A stretch of 33,386 bases of DNA from Nitrospirota bacterium (GTDB lineage: Bacteria > Nitrospirota > Thermodesulfovibrionia > Thermodesulfovibrionales > Magnetobacteriaceae): positions 1-33,386 of the forward strand of contig JADFXG010000034.1 in assembly GCA_015233895.1 (NCBI GenBank), written 5' to 3'. The position numbers and the translations under genes are program-made. Positions within the stretch are counted from its first letter, which is position 1, and the number at the start of each line of letters is the position of its first letter. The notes below the pieces were generated by a model, which did not search any database, was not told the origin of the DNA, and saw nothing but the letters and a program-made list of their open reading frames with translations. This document shows, piece after piece, positions 27,513 to 33,386 of the stretch.

Positions 27513-29399
27513 GTGTCTGCCGTTAAGTCTTACGATTGTATAGTTACAGGGGGTGGGCATGCCGGAACTGAGGCCGCCCTTGCCGCAGCAAAGATGGGGC
27601 TTTCCACATGTCTTTTCACTATGAATCTTGACACAATAGGGCAGCTTTCCTGTAATCCTGCAATCGGAGGACTTGCTAAGGGCCATATTGTAAGAGAGAT
27701 TGATGCCCTCGGAGGCGTGATGGCACAGGCTGCCGATTTTGCCGGTATTCAGTTTCGATTGCTTAACCGCTCTAAAGGGCCTGCCGTATGGTCTTTGCGG
27801 GCTCAGGCTGACAGGGTGCTCTACAGAGTTTATATAAAACGGGTGCTTGAGGAAACAAAGAATCTTGACATCAAACAAGGCACCGTTACCTCTCTCACTT
27901 TTGATAAGTCGAGAAACCGGATAACCGGCGTTGTTACCTCTCTCGGCACTGTGTACCATAGCAAGGCTGTTATAGTAACAACTGGTACATTCCTAAACGG
28001 ATTAATTCACATTGGGCTTCAGAGTTTTTCAGCAGGAAGAGCGTGGGAGTTTCCATCAGTGGGGCTCTCTGAGTCATTAAGTGAGCTGGGCCTTAAAATA
28101 GGCAGGCTTAAAACCGGCACCCCTCCCAGATTAGACGCTAAAACCATAGATTTCAATAAAGCCGAGCCTCAGTGGGGAGACAATCCTCCGGTGCCGTTTT
28201 CCTTTTCGACAAAGGCAATACTGAATCCTCAACTGCCCTGCTATATTACCTACACTAACGAAAAAACCCACGGGATAATACATAAATCGCTTGACCGCTC
28301 TCCGCTCTACAGTGGAAAGATAAGTGGCAAGGGCCCCCGGTACTGTCCCTCGATAGAGGACAAGGTGGTGAGGTTTTCAGAGCGTCTGCGGCATCAGGTG
28401 TTTCTGGAGCCAGATGGCCTGAACACCTCCGAGTACTATGCTAACGGGATTTCAACAAGTTTGCCGCTTGACGTGCAAATTGAGCTGGTACATAGCATTG
28501 CAGGGCTTGAGGGGGCAGAGCTCATGCGTCCCGGTTATGCTGTGGAGTATGACTTTGTGTATCCGGCTTGTCTTAGGCACACGCTTGAGGTTAAAGGCAT
28601 AGAGGGGCTCTATCTGGCAGGCCAGATAAACGGCACCTCAGGGTATGAGGAGGCGGCAGCCCAGGGTCTTATTGCCGGTATGAATGCTGCATTAAAAATA
28701 AAGGGAACGCCGCCGCTTGAGCTTCAGCGCCATGAGGCCTATATCGGGGTCATGATTGATGACCTTGTCACTTTAGGAATCACCGAGCCCTACCGGATGT
28801 TTACCTCACGGGCGGAGTACAGGTTATTACTAAGGAACGACAACGCAGAACTCCGGTTGAAAGAAAAAGGCTATGCCGCAGGGCTTGTTGATGAGAGCAG
28901 GTACGAGGAGTTCAAAAATAAACTAAATAGCTTTAATGCCGAAATGCAGAGGTTTAAAACTCAACGTCTTAAGCCTGATGAGATAAACACATCCCTTATA
29001 GAAAGAGGAATGTCTCCGCTAACTGAGCCCTCAACGCTTGAGCAGTTACTGAAAAGGCCTGGTGTTGATTATGAAATGCTTGAAAGCGTTAGTGCGCCCG
29101 ATGTGGAGTTACCACCTGATTTAAAACTTCTTGTTGAGGCCGAAATAAAATACGAGGGATACATAAAACAGCAGGAGGCGCTTGTTGAGAAAATGAAGAG
29201 ACTTCAGAATAAGCGAATTCCGGATGATTTTAATTATAAGGAAATCGGAGGGCTTTCAACCGAATCACTTATGAAACTTCTTGAAGTAAGGCCGGAGACA
29301 GTTGGGCAAGCGCAGAGAATACCCGGAGTGACCCCATCCTCAATTTCCATGATTTTAGCATACCTTGAAAAAAGAAAAAGAACAGAAAACCAACGCTGA
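27513..29399 (+). CDS. mnmG: tRNA uridine-5-carboxymethylaminomethyl modification enzyme MnmG
   Basis: MnmG (GidA) works with the GTPase MnmE to modify the wobble uridine of several tRNAs, using FAD and a folate. The 628-residue length is typical. The FAD-binding loop is [18 protein letters not shown] (8-25). Other signatures are [33 protein letters not shown] and the C-terminal [18 protein letters not shown]. The start is a GTG at 27513, chosen by alignment to the usual N-terminus; only a purine-rich stretch lies upstream. The frame overlaps the rsmG start by 35 bases. mnmE is not in the window. Confidence 0.97.
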   Translation: MSAVKSYDCIVTGGGHAGTEAALAAAKMGLSTCLFTMNLDTIGQLSCNPAIGGLAKGHIVREIDALGGVMAQAADFAGIQFRLLNRSKGPAVWSLRAQADRVLYRVYIKRVLEETKNLDIKQGTVTSLTFDKSRNRITGVVTSLGTVYHSKAVIVTTGTFLNGLIHIGLQSFSAGRAWEFPSVGLSESLSELGLKIGRLKTGTPPRLDAKTIDFNKAEPQWGDNPPVPFSFSTKAILNPQLPCYITYTNEKTHGIIHKSLDRSPLYSGKISGKGPRYCPSIEDKVVRFSERLRHQVFLEPDGLNTSEYYANGISTSLPLDVQIELVHSIAGLEGAELMRPGYAVEYDFVYPACLRHTLEVKGIEGLYLAGQINGTSGYEEAAAQGLIAGMNAALKIKGTPPLELQRHEAYIGVMIDDLVTLGITEPYRMFTSRAEYRLLLRNDNAELRLKEKGYAAGLVDESRYEEFKNKLNSFNAEMQRFKTQRLKPDEINTSLIERGMSPLTEPSTLEQLLKRPGVDYEMLESVSAPDVELPPDLKLLVEAEIKYEGYIKQQEALVEKMKRLQNKRIPDDFNYKEIGGLSTESLMKLLEVRPETVGQAQRIPGVTPSSISMILAYLEKRKRTENQR

Positions 29400-30039
29400 A
29401 GCGGCTCTGACTGAGGGCCTGAGGGCGCTGTCTATAGAGCCGTCTGCAAGTATTGTTGAATCCTTTATGACATTTCTGCAGGAGCTTAAAAAGTGGTCAA
29501 AGACTCACAACCTTACTGCTATAACAGAGGATACAGAGATCGTTACAAAGCATTTTCTTGACTCACTGCTCTTTCTTAAAGGAATTCCCGATGAAGCAAA
29601 AACTTTGCTTGACGTTGGCTCCGGTGCGGGGTTTCCCGGGATTCCAATAAAAATAGTACGCCCCGAACTTGTGGTTACACTCATGGAGCCGAGAAAAAAG
29701 CGGGTAGTGTTCCTGAGACATATGATACATATTTTAAAACTCCCTGACACAGATGTGTATGAAGGCAGACTTGAGGACGTTGGAATTGCTGAGAACACCC
29801 CTCGCTATGACTGCGTTGTTGTGAGAGCGGCATTAAGTTTTGCGGATTTTACCCGGCTTGCCTCACCACTCATAGGTACTCACGGCTGCCTTGTACTGGG
29901 AAAAGGGAAAGGATATGAAAGTGAGATTCAAAAAAATACCGATGATTACAAAATTGATATAATTCACAGTAATATTCCACTCACCGAGACAGAGAGATTT
30001 ATTCTGGTAGTAAAACCAGCCGGATTGAGCTCATCCTAA
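29365..30039 (+). CDS. rsmG: 16S rRNA (guanine-527-N7)-methyltransferase RsmG
   Basis: RsmG (GidB) methylates G527 of 16S rRNA. The 224-residue protein has the SAM-binding loop [17 protein letters not shown], the [14 protein letters not shown] segment and the [12 protein letters not shown]-terminal motif. The TTG at 29365 is inside the last codons of mnmG. No ATG or GTG serves better, and the overlap fits coupled translation. The mnmG-rsmG pairing is widespread. parA/parB, which often follow, are absent. Confidence 0.94.
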   Translation: MKKEKEQKTNAEAALTEGLRALSIEPSASIVESFMTFLQELKKWSKTHNLTAITEDTEIVTKHFLDSLLFLKGIPDEAKTLLDVGSGAGFPGIPIKIVRPELVVTLMEPRKKRVVFLRHMIHILKLPDTDVYEGRLEDVGIAENTPRYDCVVVRAALSFADFTRLASPLIGTHGCLVLGKGKGYESEIQKNTDDYKIDIIHSNIPLTETERFILVVKPAGLSSS

Positions 30040-30076
30040 GAAACTTTCCAGAACAATTTGTTTTTAAAGGATTTTT

Positions 30077-30134
30077 ATCCGCAGATTACGCAGATTTTCA
30101 CAGATTGTTTTTTCATCTGCGTCCATCTGCGGAT
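30077..30134. repeat. Inverted repeat of the ATCCGCAGAT type
   Basis: Left arm (30077-30095) begins ATCCGCAGATTACGCAGAT. The right arm (30115-30134) contains ATCTGCG and ATCTGCGGAT and is its near reverse complement. Each arm repeats the CGCAGAT unit. Similar intergenic repeats are common in many bacterial genomes. The hairpin lies 38 bases past rsmG and could also act as its terminator, although no clean U-tract follows. Confidence 0.7.
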
Positions 30135-30290
30135 TATATCTTTTTTTATTACCTATAAATACCTTTTATATCAATCGTTTCATCCTAACAGCCAGCTTTC
30201 TTCTATTTATTAATCAGATAAAATATGTTAAAATCTCCCATACACTAAGTAAGTTTCTATATGTCATAAAAGACAGGAGACCTTGGGAAC

Positions 30291-33206
30291 TTGGGAGAGG
30301 ATGTAAAAGTATATATTTCTTCTACGTATGAAGACCTGAAAGACTACAGGGATGCCGTTATGAAAGCACTACGTAAGATAGAAGCCCAACATGTAAACAT
30401 GGAGGATTACTATGCGAAAGATGACCGCCCTGTAGATGTATGCCTTGCTGATGTTGCTAAATGTGATATATATGTCGGGATATTTGCCCGGCGTTATGGA
30501 TTTATTCCCGATGATTACACTCAATCAATTACAGAGCTTGAATACAGAAAGGCTGTGGAGTTAAATAAACCGACTTTCAATTTTTTACTTAAAGATGAAG
30601 TTGACTGGCCTAATCAATACTGTGCTATTGACAATGATAAAAGATGGCTTAATAAGCTTAAAGACGAACTTAAAGGGAAAAAGACAGTTGCATGGTTTAC
30701 AGGTTGCCATGATCTTGCTCAGGAGGTTATGGCTGCTGTTGCAGGACATCAAAAAAAAATAATCAGACTTCAAATAGGAAAAGGCATGAGCGACCAGTTT
30801 GCAAATCTGGGCGTTGCCGATACCCCCGAAAAGAAAGCTGCCATAGAGGATGTCTTAGTTGCAAGTAAAGAAAAAATGTGGCAAAGCTCTAATAGACAGC
30901 TACAAACGTGGTGTGAACCTATTCCTGTACCGCTTCCCAAACTCAGGGGTACATTTGTAGGACGTGAAACTGAGCAAGAAACACTCCTCCACTGTCTTAA
31001 TTACACAGATAAACGGCTTGTGGTTATCATAGCCCCGGGTGGGTATGGCAAAACGGAGCTAACCACAAAGGTTCTCAGAGAAATCGCCCCCAAAACGACT
31101 ATAACAAACAAAGACATCCAAGGGATATTATATCTAAGGTGTAGTATTGCCGGTGACGTCAATATGGGTACTGTATTTACCGAGGCCGGAAAGATTGCAG
31201 GAACAGTAGAGGCATTTTTTAACGTTTATAAAAACAGGGAAATATCAAACGCAAAAAGACTGGAATACTTTTTTAAAGAACTTAGTATCATCGGCAATGT
31301 CTGGATAGTCCTGGATAATTTTGAAGACCTGCTTGACGCCGATGATACTATAAAAGACGCAGAGCTTAGGGAGTTTTTGGAAACAGCCGTATCAATTGAT
31401 CACACCATCAGAATAATAATTACGAGTCGTGTGTTGCCAAAATTTAAGGGAGACCGCTTAGTAGAAAAGATAGATTTAAGTGAAGGGTTGCCGGAGGAAA
31501 AGGCTGTTGAGTATCTCAGAAAAGAAGGGGCTGAGTACGGCCTTAGAGATGAGGATAAAAGCATACTGTTAGCCTTTGTGAGACGTGTCCATCGTATTCC
31601 CAAAGCCCTTGAATCAGGAATTGGCTACCTTTCCGAACATTTTCCTGGTATAAAACTTAAAGATATTCTTGCAAATGACGGTATATTTTTAGATTTTGAT
31701 AAACACGACCATAAAGAGGGATTAAAGAGTCTTATTATGGAGCAGATTAAACGGTTACATCCCAACTTACAGCTTGTTTTGTCTGTTCTATCTATTTTTT
31801 CAAAGCCTACACCTCAGGAGGCGCTGCGTTACATGCTTCAGGGAATGAGTTATGTTGAATTAGCACAAAATCTGACACGTCTTGAAAGAAACCGGCTAAT
31901 AACTCACAACAACGGCAATTATGACATGCACCCCGTGGTACGGGAACTTGTTTACGATATGATTCCACAAAATACGCTGTCTTCTAATGAAGACGCTGTG
32001 GGCAACAATGGAAAGCCCCCCATGTTTAGCAAAGCTGGGCTGCATATAAAAGCGGCAGAGTTTTTTGAAAATATCAGAAAGCCGGAAAGTGATTGGAAAA
32101 CCATTGACGATCTTGAGCCGCAACTTCAGGAAATTTATCATCAAATACGTGCCGAAAATTATGAAGCAGCAGCAAGGATGTTAAACATAATAGACTTTAA
32201 CTACTTACGGCTCTGGGGGTATCATGGAATTGTCATTGAGTCGCGCCAACAATTTATCGGGAAATTACAAAACAAGGAGCTTGTTGGCATGAATTTTGGT
32301 CGTCTTGGTTCATCATACTGGAATATTGGCCGTGCGAGCGAGTCCATTAAGTTTACAAAACAGGCGCTTCAAATTGCTATGGACAATAACGACAAAATAC
32401 TGATTAGTGCCTCGTTGGGTAACCTCGGTATTGCCTATTACGACATGGGTGAAACCACTAAAGCAATTGATTACGACGAGAAGGCTCTGGCGATAGCCAA
32501 AGAGATTGGAAACAGAAAGGGTGAAGGAGTTGACCTTGGCAATCTTGGTGACGTGTATCTTGCTTTGGGTGAAATCAGTAAAGCAATTGATTACTATAAA
32601 CAAGCAATAGAGATATCCAAAGGTATTGGAGACAGGCGCAATGAAGGAGATACCCTTGGCTGCCTAGGCAATGCCTATTTTAGTTTAAACGATACTGAGG
32701 CAGCAGTTAAATATAGCCTTGAAGCGCTTAAAATCGGAAAGAAAATCGAAACTCCCTTAATAATTACGAAGGTGCTTACTCAGATTGCCTATACTTATCA
32801 ATATGATGGCAATTTAGTGAATGCTGAAAAGTATTATAGAGAATCACTGGAATATGACTTTCCAGTAAATACATGCCATAGTTTGGTTTATCTTGGCGTA
32901 CTTTTACTTGAAAAGAAACAGACAGTTGAGGCTCAGGATTTTATAGACCGTGGAATTACAATTTGCAGGGATATTCTTGAAAAAACGCCAAAACGCTTTT
33001 CGCAGCTTTATACTTTGGCGCTTGCGCTTCTATCTAAAGGAAATGTAACGGAAGCACTTGAAATGTATAAAGAAGCTATTGCAACATGCCCGGCAAAAGG
33101 AGTTTTACAAAGACAGCTAATGACTTTAGATTTACTTGACAGGGCAGTACCGGAATGCCACGGGGTTGACGAGGCTCAGAGGCTCCTGACAGAGGCTCAG
33201 GCATAA
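30291..33206 (+). CDS. DUF4062-STAND NTPase-TPR protein, NLR-like
   Basis: The 971-residue protein has an N-terminal DUF4062 domain (about 5-105: VKVYISSTYEDLKDYRDAV, CDIYVGIFARRYGFIP, SITELEYRKAVE). A STAND-type NTPase follows, with FVGRETEQE (222-230), P-loop APGGYGKTE (248-256), Walker B VWIVLDNFED (D342) and RIIITSR (374-380). A winged-helix-like region comes next, then TPR repeats (from about 675: LGNLGIAYYDMGETTKAIDY, LGNLGDVYLALGEISKAIDY and others). The start is TTG 30291, with AGGAGA ten bases upstream and an in-frame stop before it. STAND proteins with sensing repeats and an N-terminal effector often act in phage defence or signalling; DUF4062 is a predicted TIR-like effector or adaptor. 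No partner gene is visible and the gene stands alone. Confidence 0.9.
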   Translation: MGEDVKVYISSTYEDLKDYRDAVMKALRKIEAQHVNMEDYYAKDDRPVDVCLADVAKCDIYVGIFARRYGFIPDDYTQSITELEYRKAVELNKPTFNFLLKDEVDWPNQYCAIDNDKRWLNKLKDELKGKKTVAWFTGCHDLAQEVMAAVAGHQKKIIRLQIGKGMSDQFANLGVADTPEKKAAIEDVLVASKEKMWQSSNRQLQTWCEPIPVPLPKLRGTFVGRETEQETLLHCLNYTDKRLVVIIAPGGYGKTELTTKVLREIAPKTTITNKDIQGILYLRCSIAGDVNMGTVFTEAGKIAGTVEAFFNVYKNREISNAKRLEYFFKELSIIGNVWIVLDNFEDLLDADDTIKDAELREFLETAVSIDHTIRIIITSRVLPKFKGDRLVEKIDLSEGLPEEKAVEYLRKEGAEYGLRDEDKSILLAFVRRVHRIPKALESGIGYLSEHFPGIKLKDILANDGIFLDFDKHDHKEGLKSLIMEQIKRLHPNLQLVLSVLSIFSKPTPQEALRYMLQGMSYVELAQNLTRLERNRLITHNNGNYDMHPVVRELVYDMIPQNTLSSNEDAVGNNGKPPMFSKAGLHIKAAEFFENIRKPESDWKTIDDLEPQLQEIYHQIRAENYEAAARMLNIIDFNYLRLWGYHGIVIESRQQFIGKLQNKELVGMNFGRLGSSYWNIGRASESIKFTKQALQIAMDNNDKILISASLGNLGIAYYDMGETTKAIDYDEKALAIAKEIGNRKGEGVDLGNLGDVYLALGEISKAIDYYKQAIEISKGIGDRRNEGDTLGCLGNAYFSLNDTEAAVKYSLEALKIGKKIETPLIITKVLTQIAYTYQYDGNLVNAEKYYRESLEYDFPVNTCHSLVYLGVLLLEKKQTVEAQDFIDRGITICRDILEKTPKRFSQLYTLALALLSKGNVTEALEMYKEAIATCPAKGVLQRQLMTLDLLDRAVPECHGVDEAQRLLTEAQA

Positions 33207-33338
33207 ATCTTTTAACCAAACAAATCTTTTTGAATATTTCTTGAATCCTAAAATACCAATCATAAACATCAGAACTTAAAAATCTTTATCGATCTGAGTT
33301 ATACCGAGTTGCAATCTAAACTATAATTTAAAGAGGAG

Positions 33339-33366
33339 ATTACGACGTCGCTACGCTTCTCGTAAT
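33339..33366. repeat. Short palindromic intergenic repeat
   Basis: ATTACGA (33339-33345) and TCGTAAT (33360-33366) enclose a 14-base GC-richer loop, flanked by GAG and GAC. The composition (CGTCGCTACGC in the loop) resembles short repeats scattered between genes in some bacterial genomes. Only one copy lies in the window. The remaining bases from 33207 to the window end show no gene. Confidence 0.5.
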
Positions 33367-33386
33367 GACAGATAGGGATGCTAATG

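Overview
The window looks like the replication-origin neighbourhood of a Gram-negative bacterial chromosome of moderate GC content. The mix is an E. coli-sized GyrB, Lnt, an SspB-like protein, CheD, and several large Ser/Thr kinases with FHA, zinc-ribbon and WD40 parts. This fits a deep-branching group such as Nitrospirota or a deltaproteobacterial relative. That placement is inference from gene style; no rRNA or other decisive marker is present.

Layout. Bases 1-385 hold the 5' part of a broken IS630-type transposase, just past gyrA. Bases 451-9241 (minus strand) form one tight block read dnaA, dnaN, histidine-kinase-like gene, cheD, gyrB, gyrA. Two signalling genes occupy the place where recF commonly sits. 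Bases 9242-9487 are AT-rich DNA with DnaA-box-like sites, a GC cluster, trinucleotide repeats and an AT tract, the best oriC candidate here. Bases 9488-12213 (minus) carry lnt then prfB, the latter needing a programmed +1 frameshift. A tRNA-Phe with a clear promoter reads the other way from the lnt 5' end. Bases 12292-13059 hold inverted repeats and a decayed AAA-ATPase/DUF4143-type gene. hisD (plus) then converges on a RecB/AddA-like helicase-nuclease.

Bases 14365-26316 (minus) are a long run in one direction. From a TTGACA/TATAGT promoter and a structured leader come an FHA-zinc-ribbon-Ser/Thr kinase, a PP2C-FHA-cyclase-like fusion, a kinase with 14 WD40 repeats, an HDOD protein, a small lipoprotein and the helicase-nuclease. 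The first three supply kinase, phosphatase and phosphothreonine-binding functions and probably work as one phosphorylation circuit. This is the strongest candidate here for an undescribed system.

Bases 26507-30039 (plus) are a compact operon: isochorismatase-like hydrolase, SspB-like protein, mnmG, rsmG. After an inverted repeat comes a 971-residue DUF4062/STAND-NTPase/TPR protein with the architecture of NLR-like antiphage sensors. It lies where parA/parB often follow rsmG. The window ends in a short palindromic repeat.
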